The notes: generated from the sequence alone by a model not told the origin. DNA of 64,000 nt from Syngnathus acus (GCF_901709675.1 NC_051095.1:15389456-15453455), one strand, 5' to 3'; counted from the stretch's first letter, positions 13,304 to 25,739 are shown. Made by a program: numbers and translations.

Positions 13304-13796
13304 AACATGTCAGTTCTCTTATAGAGACGAACACCTTGACAGACTGAGCAGCCGTGAGAGCCTTTATCTGGGCTTCAAACCACCAACTGTCCAATTGCCA
13401 TTGAGACAGGACTATTGCCAATCGACAAACAGTTTATTTGGAAAAAAATATAAACTGTAGCAGAATACACATCTATTTTAACTAGCGCTTTATAAAAGCT
13501 TACTTGTTACGCCTCCATATCATCCACATTCATGTTCAATATTTTGATGAGAACTATTGGTACTATTGATACTAGCAATCAGCGTCCACCTGGAATTCAG
13601 ATCAGTATATTTGATCATACTAGTGCGACTAATAATAGCTACTGTGCGTGTCTACTCTCAGAACATGTACAACTACATTGAAACGACTGTATACGTATGT
13701 ATACACAGTACTACAAAAGGTACAGGATATTCTCAGGATGAATATATACTTAATTAGGCCTTCTCTAAACTTTTGAATACACATGTCCATGTAGAC

Positions 13797-14085
13797 CAGG
13801 GGTGTCAAACTCATTTTTGTCATGGGCTGCATCGTAGTCATAGTTTCCATGAAGAACGTCAACAAACTGATGAATAACTAAGTTTGAAACTGGAGACTAA
13901 AACTGTTCAAATATTTTCAAAAGATCAATGGTCACAAAAATTTCTAGCAATATCTCTATTTCTTTAATAGTGAAGACAATTTGTAAGTTTAGTATTGACG
14001 CATGAAGACAATTTGTCTTCGGGGGCCACATAAAATGATGTGACGGGCCGTATCCGGCCCCCGGGACTTGAGTTTGACATCTATG
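13797..14085. mobile_element. Non-autonomous hAT-like element with 8-bp target duplication
   Basis: The left end CAGGGGTGTCAAACTCA is mirrored at the right by TGAGTTTGACATCTATG. Directly outside are ATGTAGAC and ATGCAGAC, an 8-bp duplication with one mismatch, as expected for hAT elements. The inside has the GGGCCGTATCCGGCCCCCGGG type of core common in fish repeats. No transposase is encoded. Confidence 0.75.
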
Positions 14086-15542
14086 ATGCAGACCGTTTGA
14101 TCAACTACAATCAGTATAATTAATCCAAATTAATTCATCCAAAAAATGCACCAGGACATCGAATAGCTGCCCTATGGTAATTTGAAAATGCTGCTCAAAC
14201 GTAAGCTCGCATTTCAGTTCAGTCTTTTTAAAACTACCTGGGTTCATGTTTCCTTTTCCACAGTTGAATGCACAGAGGTTTCTCATCTCGCAGGAAGTTA
14301 AGATATGAACAACTGGTAAGGTGCATATATGACACATGGTGCTTTACGTACTTACATATGATGAAGCTATTGCTGAGAATAAGGTTCAAGGGAACATGGT
14401 ATGGAAAACAGCGTAAAAGGTTTTCTTGTGAGCAATAGTTCATTTGCATAAGAGAGAATCACTACCTCCCAAAAACAGTCCGATTTCAAGAACAAAACTC
14501 AATGCAGCTCTCCTGCAAAAGTCAGTGCTGGCTCATTTTAACCATATGAGTGCACAGAGTGCTGATTGCAATTTGGCTAGCTGGCAAAATGCCAAATTAC
14601 TTGTCAATTAGTTTAATAGTGTGGCGCATGACGTCGCCAAATCCACAGGCTTACAAGTATGTGCCATTCATCTGAAGCTAATTCTGGCAACACCATTAGC
14701 TTGTGCTAATCTGGACCAATACTGCAACTCTGCTTATCCGTTGGCCTTGAAAGTGGCGCTAGAACCCGAGTGGGGGAACTTGGTGTGAGGGTGGTTATGT
14801 AAATTAGTGCAGAACAACTTGCTTAGGACACATTTTGAGAGATAGGAAGGTTAGCCATTGGTTGATTAACTTGACCCTTGACTTGAGTGAGACTCAACTA
14901 TTTGTGTACAAGTATTAAACCCCCTTCAGTCAAAAGGAGTAAAATTAGATTGTGGCATGTTTTTTTTGTTTGCTTTTTTACATTTGTATTATTTACATTT
15001 TGGTCCATCAGTTATATATTGTGGTCAGTGGTGCTAAAAGTGTTGTTTCTGATTCATTAATTGATGTACAGAAAAATAGAGATAATATAACATTTTCATT
15101 TTTAAGCAGCTATTTGTCAGCTTTGTCTACATAGAAGCTTTGAGGGTTGCTTAGAATTTCATATATGTCTAACTGGAAACATCCGCAGAGTTTTCTGTAC
15201 AATATCTGTACATATCAAAAAGAACTTAATGTCTAATATTTATTAAAAGTTTAAGTGCCTGTGGTATTTTGCAATGCATCCGTGTTGAGTAATCCTTGCC
15301 ACTGTAGTAACTGTCTCTTCATTCGTGATTGTTTCCGCCACTAAAAATGTTGCAAGCAGATGTCAATTATGTCACTCGGGCGGTCAAAATATGGAACATA
15401 TTTGGAACTATGGAAAGTATGGAACATCAGTCCTAATTGTAACGGCCATAGTTATATAAGATATCACTTTACTTATTCCAGTTTGATCATTTGATTAGCG
15501 CCAGTAAATTGTGCCACGGTCCTAATAGAGTGTATTTACGTA

Positions 15543-15650
15543 TTCATCCATCCATCCATCCATCCATCCATCCATCCATCCATGTATACTCGTACTGCTT
15601 ATCCTGACTGGGGTCACGGGTGTACTGGAGCCGACCCCTAACTTTTGGAT
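15543..15650 (-). repeat. Retroposon 3'-end fragment with (CATC)n tail
   Basis: A run of CATC units is followed by sequence that reverse-complements to the end of the SINE-like element at 25245-25610 (GGCTCCAGTACACCCGTGAC type). It is a short inverted fragment, probably a 5'-truncated insertion. Confidence 0.55.
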
Positions 15651-15984
15651 GACTACATAAATAACAGCCATCGCCATGTTGGAATTCAAGCAACTAGCTG
15701 AATCTTGTTGCGCTTAGTAAGTCATATAAGAATAGGATTCCTAAGATTAGAGCGTGGCTTGTCTGTAAACTGACCCATCATGTCTGAATGCATGTGTTGT
15801 CTTTGTGTGCTCAAATGTCTCAAGGAAAATCCAGTGTGCAGCGACTGGTCCACAGAAAACCATAAATAGTCACAAACGTGCCTGACTGTCTGACTCATCA
15901 GAGGTCATCCGAGCCCTGGAGAGATGCACAAACACTTTAAATAATCAGTCACGAGAGACCACATAAAGACAAAGCAAAAGACAA

Positions 15985-15993
<9 letters not shown>

Positions 15994-16056
<63 letters not shown>

Positions 16057-16279
16057 GTATATACCGTAATTTTCGGACTATAAGTCGCACCGGAGTATAA
16101 GTCGCACCAGCCATAAAATGCCCAAAAAAGTGAAAAAAAACCATATATATGTATATAAGTCGCTCCTGAGTATAAGTCGCCCCCCCACCCAAACTATGAA
16201 AAAAAAAACGCGACTTATAGTCCGAAAATTACGGTAGTATATATATATGTGTGTGTGTGTATATATATATATATATACG

Positions 16280-16312
<33 letters not shown>

Positions 16313-16315
16313 GTA
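15994..16315. repeat. Long (TA)n microsatellite tracts
   Basis: Two long AT-dinucleotide arrays, with GT and CA variants, flank the inverted-repeat element at 16062-16236. They look like one original array split by insertion at a TA site. Confidence 0.85.
16062..16236. mobile_element. MITE, TACCGTAATTTTCGGACTAT termini (copy 1)
   Basis: The terminal inverted repeats are about 25 bp long: the left end TACCGTAATTTTCGGACTAT matches the reverse complement of the right end. The inside repeats TATAAGTCGCACC-type units. It is almost identical to the copy at 60296-60468, differing mainly in an A-run. Non-coding. I do not assign a superfamily. Confidence 0.8.
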
Positions 16316-16879
16316 GAGATAATGAGATGCAATGGTGGGAGTTGAACACATTTTTGATGGGAGGAGAATACATTTTTGATTCAGATTAATTTCTTTTTAA
16401 TTTACAAAAATTCTAATTAAAACTAATGTTTTTAAGGGTTAATTAGTTGGATACGTCGCCACTATGATCAATGCACACAATACAAAACACAAATATACCT
16501 TATCTGCAGAACACATCTGCTGAAATAAAAACTGATTTTATAATTTTGAAAAACTTAAAAGGGGGAATTTTGAACATGAATATGCATAGATTTAATGACA
16601 CAATGCAGTATAATCTTTTCATTTGAAATATTACAAATGCTCATACTCAATTTCAACATTTCTTATTGATGGCTTTGTCTGCCTTGTGTTTTTCTCCCTC
16701 CATCAAGACAGTCACCCAGTGATGGGGTGAGGAAATGAATGGAGGGTCTATTTTTAGAGGCAGGGGAGGAGGGCAAACCAAAAGTAAGCAAGGGAGAGGA
16801 GAGGGAGAGCGCGTCTGGGGAGGGGAAAACGGGGGGAGGGGGCGTGTTGAAGATAAATCTGCATTCTGCCTCTGCCACT

Positions 16880-17035
16880 GGTCAGAGACAGCAGCAGCAG
16901 CACTCAAGGAGGAGCCCCATCAGCCAGCATCTCACCTGGTAAACAAACACTCGGCTGCAGAGAGAAGGCACCGTGCCGACATTTGAGCTTGACGCTGTAC
17001 GAAAAGAAAGATCAGCCAAGAGCGCCTGCAAGCAG
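16880..17035 (+). other. depp1: Probable 5'UTR exon of depp1
   Basis: G+C-richer sequence ending in GCAG followed by GTGAGT at 17036. It would splice to the acceptor CTCCCTCAG at 18039, two bases before the depp1 ATG. The start is only approximate; the upstream 16,740-16,860 region is G-rich and may be promoter. The intron (17036-18039) shows no other feature. Confidence 0.5.
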
Positions 17036-18041
17036 GTGAGTGCAAAAACAACTGCAAGGATTTACTTACATAATCGGTATTGCTCGTAATGCATGACATT
17101 GGGTGCACAGTGTATATGCTTGGAAAGAGTGCTGCACTTTTGGTTATGTTTAACTGTAGGTGTGTTCTAAATTTAGCACTGTGCTACACCTTGGAGAAAA
17201 CTGGAAGAGGCTGGCATCTTGGTTTGGCTTGCTCTATTTTGGGGATAGAGGTGGGAACTAAAATATAATATGGGTTACGTTGGGTTTCGATGTGAAAGAA
17301 TAGACTCAAAACATTCTTGATATACTGTATTTATGCTTCTTGGCCATTATATGGCATATTTTCATTTGGTTACAAGGCATTTGAAATGACATGGGGAATT
17401 GTTTATCTGACTCAAAAGATATACGTAGATGTTTGTGATTTAGAACACGTCAGCCTATTAAGTTAAGTTACGCCACTCAGCAGTGTTAGCTGAGATTGAA
17501 GACAAGTTCTAATTTAAAAAGTGTGTACATGGATCAGTGCTTTCCGACCTTGATTGGGTCAAGGAGCATAATTTACTATAGAAAAATCTCACAGCCCACA
17601 ATCAAATAACAATGAAATCCAAAATAATTATTTACTCAATGTGAAATCTGTGTTGGTTGAAAACAAAGCTTATTATACTACTGGAAGAACATTGACTCGT
17701 TGAACAGAGATACTTTATTTGTAGTAAACAAATTGTGTGAAATTGTACAATTTCCCTGGTGGCACCATACATCATCCCCATTCGAGAATTATGAATTTAG
17801 CAACACTGTGCATGTAGTTTTGTGGTTGTAAACAGCCATAAAACTGCACTGCATCACACAGAAAAACATTTGTAATATTTGTGTTGCCACAGCATACAGA
17901 AGGGGCAAGGTCCAAAGGTCAGACCTCATGTGAATTCACAACAAACAGATCCCAGCTGATGTTTGTTCTGTGCCCTGGCAGCGCTGTGTTGGTTTTGGCA
18001 ATAAACATTGCACCTTCCCCTCCCAACGCTCTCCCTCAGCT

Positions 18042-18782
18042 ATGCGGCCGCGTTCCAAACTGCTCTCCAAGGGAGGATTGCAACTGCCCACGATCAGCGA
18101 GGGCACCGAGGAGACACTGAGAGATTTGAACGAGGCCAACGCGCAGCGTGGCGCAGAACATGTCTCCTCTGACGACTACCTCCTCTCCATCTGCCACCTG
18201 GCGCACCCTACATTCCCCACCGGAGGTGCTCCACCCAGTGCACGCCATTTGGACGGAGTGCATCAGAAGATGCGGGCGTCGCGCCTCAGCGAGACTAAGT
18301 CCTTGACATTCAACCACAGACAAAAAAGTGTGCCGCAGATCGAGCGCAATGAAGTATTAGGCAGCTCGGACCCGCTCGAGTATCTTTACGGGCATCACAG
18401 CAAGCTTTCGACCTGTCACTCAAGATCCCGGGCATACCCACCGGATGGAAGGCCATGCGAGAGTGAGCGGGAGAAGCAAGCACGCTCACGAGCTCACAGC
18501 ATCCCTCACGCTGCAAGTCCTGGTCTCCCACGGCAACGCAAGAGCAGCTGCCCCGCGATACACGCCAACACTGCCACCACCGTTCCGAGCGCATCCACTG
18601 AACGCAACCGAGCCGCCCCGATTGCCGAGGAGGGAATCGTGTCAGACAGCAAAGCAGATGGAGAGGGCGTGACCCCAAACAAAAGGCACTCGATGGTCTC
18701 ACAGTGGATCTCTGACTGCAGGTCAGCTTGGAACGAGGGACGAATAAGAGCCTGCATGCTGCCCGCCATCACTGAGATATAG
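18042..18782 (+). CDS. depp1: DEPP1-like protein (FOXO-induced stress protein)
   Basis: A single coding exon of 246 residues; human DEPP1 is 212. Recognition rests on four collinear motifs recalled from human DEPP1: an N-terminal LPTI near residue 15, an acidic DDYLLSICHLAHPT segment, DPLEYLYG in the middle (DPLDWLFG in human) and a C-terminal LPAITEI (LPVIHEL in human). The rest is low-complexity, rich in Ser, Arg and Pro, and probably disordered. In mammals DEPP1 is induced by progestin, fasting, hypoxia and FOXO factors, and has been linked to peroxisomes, autophagy and ROS control. The ATG at 18042 is chosen because it lies two bases after a strong acceptor and aligns with the human start. 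An in-frame upstream ATG at 17970 lies in the predicted intron. Confidence 0.85.
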   Translation: MRPRSKLLSKGGLQLPTISEGTEETLRDLNEANAQRGAEHVSSDDYLLSICHLAHPTFPTGGAPPSARHLDGVHQKMRASRLSETKSLTFNHRQKSVPQIERNEVLGSSDPLEYLYGHHSKLSTCHSRSRAYPPDGRPCESEREKQARSRAHSIPHAASPGLPRQRKSSCPAIHANTATTVPSASTERNRAAPIAEEGIVSDSKADGEGVTPNKRHSMVSQWISDCRSAWNEGRIRACMLPAITEI

Positions 18783-19266
18783 AAGCTTCAGTCAAAAGCA
18801 TTCAGTAGAAACCTTTACGTGAAGTTTCCAGAAAGCAGAAGCTACGCAAACCATTTGTGGAGATTTGAATCAACAAATTGCCGAGCTTGCATGGGTTATC
18901 TCTGAGCACTGTACCAACTTTCGACATTCCAAAAACATGCGGCTGGGTTAACTAAAGACTCTAGATTTGTACCCCGTGATTGGCTGGCAACCAGTCCAGG
19001 GTGTACCCTGACTCTCGCTGAAAAGTCAGGATAAGGAAATGGACAGGAAAAAAATCTACAGAACTCTGCTGCTTGGTAGAAACAGGATGTGATCGTGGCA
19101 TTAGGAGACACGTATGTACACGTGTTTAATGTACATATCTATATGTTGAAATGACTGTCATGTTTATTCATCTTTGAATAGACAACTGTTGTCCAGGTGA
19201 TCACGGGGTGGTGGAATCTGCAAAATCGTTTTATACTTTGCACTGTCTTGTGATGTGATAATTCAT

Positions 19267-19272
19267 AATAAA
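19267..19272 (+). promoter_or_regulatory. Poly(A) signal of depp1
   Basis: AATAAA about 485 bases after the depp1 stop, followed by T-rich and GTGTGTGTG sequence typical of a downstream element. Confidence 0.65.
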
Positions 19273-19942
19273 AGATTGTTTTAAATATACTCTCAGTGAA
19301 GTGTGTGTGTTTCGATTTTTGTTTTCATGCATTTGTAAACCTTGGGAAAATGAACTCTAGTGACAGGCTTTGTCAGTGCCAAGAGCTGGCGTTTCTATGG
19401 CAACTCGTGTGGGCTCCAGCACTGGTAAACACGTGTGAAGAAACAGACGCGGTGGAGGGGGAGCAACAGACTGTCAACACTGAACTGAGAAGCATGCGAT
19501 ATGCATGTTGTCTTTTTGTTCAATTGAAAATGCAAACATGAGCAGAATAGAAAAAAGAAAATGTTGGATTTTTGGGTGAAATTGCAGGCTCAATCTAAAA
19601 ATGATCTACTAACTTCTCTACTAGAGTTGTTTATATCCGAGAGGGCTGAGACGGAAATACTTTCTGGGGTGTTATATTTCTATTGGACACTAGGGGTCGG
19701 GCTCTCACTAAAGTCTTGAAGCCCAATAGCCTCGGGCAAGCTGACTAGATCTTTTCTTTTTAACAAACCATGTTCAAGGACGATTTATCCCACTTGTATT
19801 GTCTTCCTCCCTCAAGTGTTGGGGTATGACAGATGCAGAAGTGCACCAATAAAGAGAGCGGCATATCTGAATGTTGGACAGCTGCCATGACAGTATTTGT
19901 CATACTTCCTCCACCTGTTGTTTCATTTTTTGGTTTGTTAGT

Positions 19943-20710
19943 TACCGTATTTTCCGGACTATAAGGCGCAACGGACTATAAAGCGCACCTTCAATAAATG
20001 GCCCATTTTAAAACTTTGTCCATATATAAGGCGCACCGGACTATAAGGCGCACCATTAATGCATTAATTTTCTGAGACAGTCCTGTATTGGGGCCGACCA
20101 TTCGCACCAACATTCCACGAACCATTACCATTGTGAATGAACTTGTAAATATGTAACTATATCCTTTACTATATCCTTTGCAGATAGGTTGATAATGCAA
20201 ATGAGAATCTGTTGTCAATTGCACTACCAGAAAAGTTAAAGATTAAAATAATAAAAAATTAACAATTTTATGAAAGTTGAATGAATTTTTTATCAGATGT
20301 ATTAAGTTTGTTTTATTGTTGTTATTGTTGTATGAATAAGAAGGGTGATATTGGTGTTTGTGACTGCAGTAAACAGGCCAGGTTGCATCATGTCAGATTT
20401 TTAATCCAAATCAAATCATTCTCCATTTTATCTTTTTTATTTCAACTTCAGATGCAACAAATTACATTATAATCACAAAATAATGATCCATTGTCTTTTT
20501 GATTCATGATTCATAGTCTTCAGCGGGCCACTTACGATTGATTTTATGACACAATGCTTCGGGCCAGTTTAAATTTAGACACGGGCCGCATTTGGCCCGC
20601 GGGCCGGAATTTGGTCCATATATGAGGCGCACCGGACTATAAGGCGTACTGTCGGCTTTTGAGAAAATTTGAGGTTTTTAGGTGCGCCTTATAGTCCGGA
20701 AAATACGGTA
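19943..20710. mobile_element. MITE, TACCGTATTTTCCGGACTAT termini, with internal insert (copy 2)
   Basis: The outer termini are perfect-looking inverted repeats (TACCGTATTTTCCGGACTAT at left, its complement at right), with internal TATAAGGCGCACC repeats. Near 20520-20615 lies a block of the GGCCCGCGGGCC type, resembling a different, hAT-like repeat. The same arrangement occurs in the copy at 46556-46801, so the insert may be part of the family. Confidence 0.75.
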
Positions 20711-22380
20711 CTTTCCACCTCAGTGTGGTTCATAGTTGAACTAGTACAACATAGTTGAATAGTATTAATGCTGCCTGTAATTTTCTCTCCGTTTTGATCT
20801 CTCTATGACACTGAGCTCTTAGGTGCCCATGCTTCCATGAGCAACAAGAAAGCCTTTATGAAAAAGATATAGAAGAACCTCAAACAGTCTGGGAGAAGGA
20901 ATGATACTGACTGATTGGGACAAAGATATGTGATTGAAATGTTAAACTTTGGAGAAAGGAAAAAAAATACTTATCATTCAAAACACACAAGCTCATCTGT
21001 GAAACAAAGGGAATGTAATGGCTCGCATGACTTCTTCTGTAATGAGAATATGTGAAGTTTATGCAAGAATAGTATAAAGCAAAGCATGGTATTTCTTTTT
21101 TTATTAAATATTCAGATAATTTTGTTATTTGAATAACGAGAGGTCACAGTGGAGCCACACGAGTTGTCCAAGTTATTTAAGCAAATTATCTTCATTTCAA
21201 CGTATACCAAAGCCACAGCATTTCTGTGAATTCAGCTCACTTCTGAAGTTAAATGGGAAGTGCAACCACACAAAGCTAAAAGGAAGATATTGCTGATATG
21301 TTCCTATACACCCCCACCATGTGTGAAAAAGGAAATATCAAGGCAATTCTTTACACTGTCTCTCACTTATTTATGCAAAACATTTTCCAGTCATCATGAT
21401 TGTCAGCATGTGAGAACCACAAAGGCCACAAAGGTTTCAGTGCCACAGAGGAGCTGACCTTTCTTTTCCTCCCAAATAACAGAGTAACAAGTCATATTTA
21501 TATAGTACATGAAATGATTAGCCAGAAAATTTGGTTTTGATTTAAAAGACTTGAGTGCATCGGTAGGCCTACTAATGACTTAAATAGCTTGAACCTTTAG
21601 AAAAAATTCTGAAATAGCTTTAATGTTGCTGCTGATTTCTTGTTTGGGGGGCCTTGTGAGAAACAAGTGAATCTGAGACAAATATATCAAAAAAGGAAAT
21701 ATTTGACTGCTGTGAGTTTTATACAGCAATCTTGCTCATTTGCTGATTATATTCTGTCACAATCAAATATTGGCCCATGCCCATAAATGAACTATAACTC
21801 AGAAAACTTACATCACCGATATTTAATGTAATATTCCTCTTCATACATCACTTTTTCATGATTCACTTTCTTTTCTGATAAATCCTCTAAGTAGACAGCG
21901 AAAGTGAATGAGGTTTAGAGGGAGACTACACAAAAGAAGTCCTGAATGGAATTTCCCCTTTCTCCAGAAGAGTCTGGGGAGAAAAAAGGAATTGAAAGTG
22001 AAACTGTTGACGTCAGGTCATTGTTTTATTTGAAACAACTCCTCATGTCTGTGCACTGGGGCCACTGTACTGCACCTCAATGGAATCAGCATTTTCCTGT
22101 CCGAAATTGGTTGGTCAGAGCAAAACGTTTTACAGCTCACTTTGACAAGCAATATATTTCCGTAGCAATCTGCACAAAGTAAGAAATTTAATTATACTGT
22201 TAAGCACTGTTTCATTTAAAAGATGCAAATGCATCAAAATGAACCGAATCATTCCACGAGATATGCATTAAATTGTGTTTTTTTGAAGGAACTGCCACAT
22301 TAACAGTAACCTACAAGTTTATTTACATTGTAATATGACAACAAAACTCATGGCATGATCCTCTTGAATTCATCCAAAAC

Positions 22381-22595
<215 letters not shown>

Positions 22596-22693
22596 TTTTT
22601 TTTCCTTGTGGTTTGCAACTTTTGCTTTCCATTCGAGCCACTCATCCCCCCAACCCCCCATTGTATACAGGAAGTCTGTGGGATGTGTGCAAG

Positions 22694-22700
22694 TTTAAAA
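22694..22700 (+). promoter_or_regulatory. TATA-like box of the CXC chemokine gene
   Basis: TTTAAAA about 95 bases before the ATG at 22789. The spacing suggests a start site near 22725 and a 5'UTR of about 60 bases. No intron is needed between this box and the ATG. Confidence 0.45.
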
Positions 22701-22788
22701 GGAGGTGCACGGTGGTACTTTCACTCAGTCAGTATTTGATCCTCCTCGTCTTTAGCTAGCATATCCTTGACCCAACAGAGGACCAGCC

Positions 22789-23431
22789 ATGTGCCGCACT
22801 ATCAAAGTTCTTTTTCTCCTGGCTGTCGCCATCTACGTGTGTGCAGCTCAACGTAAGTTCCAACGCTTATTTTCCTTGTTAATAATTCAGAAAGCAGAAT
22901 GCATCAGAAGTCTTGTAAAGCTGTGTTGAAGTAACTAGAATGAATGGCTAAAAAAAATATTCTTGTCTTCCCTCTAGTCACTAAATCACAGAGTTGTCTG
23001 TGTCGAGATGATGTGAAGTCGTTTGCCCAAAAGTATGATATAAAAGACATCACAATTCACCCAGCATCCGCCTTCTGCAACAAAGTGGAGATAGTGTAAG
23101 ATTTTATCAAAGTTTTGAATTTTTTAAAGACTTTGTTTTAGGTATAAAATATTTAAAAGTAATGAGAAAATAATCCCAGATGGAGTGCAGCCATGTAAAG
23201 TTTAAGTGTGCATGACTTCAAATATTGGTTTCTCACCTGTATTGTATACTTTCACAGTGTCAGCACACGAAATGGCTCATCTTTCTGCTTGAAGAGTAAA
23301 GCCGTGACCCGTGTCCTTGCAAACCTGACCTCTGTGAGTACTTCTGGGAATCATCTCAGCAAACATCAAAGGTTCACCAAAATTAAATTTGTTGAAATGT
23401 GTCCCTTGTATTTCATGTTTAGAAGAAGTAA
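22789..23431 (+). CDS. Small secreted CXC chemokine (ELR-negative)
   Basis: Four exons: 22789-22852, 22978-23095, 23258-23333 and 23423-23431. The intron phases are 1, 2 and 0, the usual CXC pattern. The product is 88 residues. A hydrophobic signal peptide (MCRTIKVLFLLAVAIYVCAA) is followed by the C-L-C pair, then the third Cys in AFCNKVEIVV and the fourth in SSFCLKSK. There is no ELR before the first Cys, so neutrophil-type CXCR2 activity is not expected. The pattern resembles CXCL9/10/11-like fish chemokines, but I cannot name the orthologue; CXCL12 is a synteny-based alternative. The last exon codes only two Lys and a stop. A longer Ser-rich frame beyond it is out of phase with every available acceptor. 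Confidence 0.85.
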
Positions 23432-23599
23432 AGCCAGTGCGAGCTCAGAAGCAACTGAGGTCAGTTCCACCCCAAGCAGCAGCACACCAAAGTCTCAAAA
23501 GCTTCACTGAGGATAACCACTTACCTGGAACAAAAGTGGCAAAACTGTGAATTGCTTCAATGCTATTTTTTTCAATCACATTCATGATGTATACTTAAA

Positions 23600-24075
23600 G
23601 AAACATAACGTACGTACGTATGCATGCATGCATGCATGCATGTATGTATGTATGTATGTATGTATGAAAATCATCTTGAAAATAAGAAAGAAAAAACTAT
23701 AAGCTCTGTTCATATTTATTCACTCATTCCATCTTACTTAACTACTATACAGTAAAGACTTAGTATGTATGTATGTATGTATGTATGTATGTATGTATGT
23801 ATGCATGCATGCATGCATGTATGTATGTATGTATGTATGTATGTATGTATGTATGTATGTATGTATGTATGTATGTATGTATGTATGTATGAAAATCATC
23901 TTGAAAATAAAAAAGAAAAAACTATAAGCTCTGTTCATATTTATTCACTCATTCCATCTTACTTAACTACTATACAGTAAAGACTTAGTATGTATGTATG
24001 TATGTATGTATGTATGTATGTACGTATGTATGTATGTATGTATGTATGTATGTATGTATGTATGTATGAAAATCC
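23600..24075. repeat. Higher-order repeat of (ATGT/ATGC)n plus a 100-bp unique spacer
   Basis: Three ATGT/ATGC arrays (about 23607-23667, 23763-23891 and 23989-24069) are separated by two copies of the same spacer of about 100 bases, which begins GAAAATCATCTTGAAAATAA and ends CAGTAAAGACTTAGT. The two spacers differ by about one base. A third, diverged spacer start follows the last array. This lies just past the chemokine stop, probably in or near its 3'UTR. Confidence 0.9.
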
Positions 24076-25244
24076 TCTAGAAAATAAAAATAAACTTTTT
24101 TGAGAGAACGCTTGCGTCGTGCAACAGTACCACCTGGTGGTTGGTACGAAAAAAGTAAAAGTTATGACGTCATGTGAACTTCTGGAATATTTCATTACTA
24201 TTGTAGGGTTTATTTCATTTGTCAAATTGTAGCAACAGAACAAAAATGAAAATTCGATCCGAAGGTTCATCTTTAAAATAACAAAACGTTACTATCTGTA
24301 CTCTTTTCTTAAAAACCTGTCAATTCGATATTTGATTGGCATTGTATAATTTTGTTTCCAGTTGACAGCTGACAGCTCATCTATTGGCCAGCGGAAAGCT
24401 AGGCTAGGCTAAAGTTTTGCCACTGTCATTTCCGAGTGTTGCGCTCAGGGATCCTGCGTCACCGTGAACGCTGTGACCTCGGGCATGGAGAGGGACATTT
24501 GGAGGCATGTCCAAAAGTCATGGACGAGCAAACATACTGCTGTTTTGTTGATTCTGTTGTGACATAAAGCTAGCCAGATAATATTTCAAGCAGTGAGGGA
24601 CTACTGGCTGGTTGGGGTGAGTGATTGCATAATTTTTGTGTGCACGATACGCTGTTGAAAGGAAATTAGTCATGGGCGTTTTGCATGCATGCAGACAACG
24701 AAACCGAGCGGTCCAGCGATGACGAGACTCATAGAAAGTCGTCCGAGTCAATTGTGTTTAATTCTAGCGCTTCGGATATCACATAGGTTTGTTTTCCTGC
24801 TCAATCTGTCAGCTGACACTTCACATACGTCTTTTCTAACTGGTCTAGACGTCGCCATATAATATGTAATAGAGCGCCTCAGCTCATGGTCAGAAAATAG
24901 CATATTAATAAAACTATTTTCTATATTGTATAGCACCGTATATCGGGGCGAAATATTGCATTATTTACGATATTTGTTACAATTTCTTTAAATAAATAAA
25001 CTCATTACTTTTCTTACTTTTTTATGTATGGATATCTTTCAGAAACCCTTGATAATAGTCTTGTATTTGTTATTAATATGTAGGAAAAACTGATTTGTTA
25101 TGAATATGTAGGAAAAACTATTACATCCACATGTAAATTATTTCTTACTGATTTAGCGATTGAGAATATGGTAATTTCCACAATGTTGAAATGAAAAGTT
25201 CACACAAATAAAAAGTGATTTTTTTTTAAAAAGAGTTTGTTCTA

Positions 25245-25610
25245 GGGCAGCACGGTGACGCACTGGTTAGCACTGGTTAGCACTGGTTAGCACTGGTTAG
25301 CACATCCGCCTCACAGTTAGGAGGGTGCGGGTTCGATTCCACCTCTGGCCCTCCCTGTGTGGAGTTTGCATGTTCTCCCCGTGCCCGCGGGGGTTTTCTT
25401 GGGGCACTCCAGTTCCCTCCCACATCCCAAAAACATGCAGTAGGGTGATTGAGCACTCCAAATTTCCCTTAGGTGTGAGTGTGGATGGTTCGTCTCTGTG
25501 TGCCCTGCGATTGGCTGGCAACCGGTTCAGGGTGTCCCCGCCTACTGCCCGATGACTGCTGGGATAGGCTCCAGCACGCCTGCGACCCCCGTGGGGACAA
25601 GCGGTTTTGA
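25245..25610 (+). mobile_element. SINE-like retroposon
   Basis: Begins GGGCAGCACGGTGACGCACT, has a tRNA-like box B (GGTTCGATTCC), then the widely dispersed fish segment GTTTGCATGTTCTCCCCGTG and ends GGCTCCAGCACGCCTGCGAC followed by GGGGACAAGCGG. The decamer GCACTGGTTA is tandemly repeated four times near the 5' end. This copy is better preserved than those at 26140, 33510 and 18970. Confidence 0.7.
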
Positions 25611-25694
25611 GTTAGGACTTGCCTTTTGAGCCATATCTGGTATCAGGCTTAAGCATGAACTTGACGCTAGAATATCAAAGATGAGAATGACATA

Positions 25695-25697
<3 letters not shown>

Positions 25698-25739
<42 letters not shown>

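Larger units (their letters stand above)
13304..16880. other. adamts2 3'UTR and intergenic sequence
   Basis: The first part must be adamts2 3'UTR, but I cannot fix the poly(A) site. The rest holds a hAT-like element (13797-14085), a retroposon tail fragment with (CATC)n (about 15543-15650), long (TA)n tracts (about 15,994-16,310) and a short inverted-repeat element at 16062-16236. I see no convincing gene. Confidence 0.6.

Noticed and set aside
17970-18041. In-frame upstream ATG extending DEPP1 by 24 residues
   Set aside because: The added segment lies before a strong acceptor at 18039 and does not match the DEPP1 start.
23423-23510. Ser-rich C-terminal extension of the chemokine (SKASASSEATEV...)
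   Set aside because: Reaching that frame needs a phase that neither available donor of exon 3 supplies. With the standard phase 0 junction, the last exon reads Lys-Lys-stop.
23738-24270. Open frames of YIHT or MYVC repeats on both strands
   Set aside because: They come from the ATGT/ATGC arrays.
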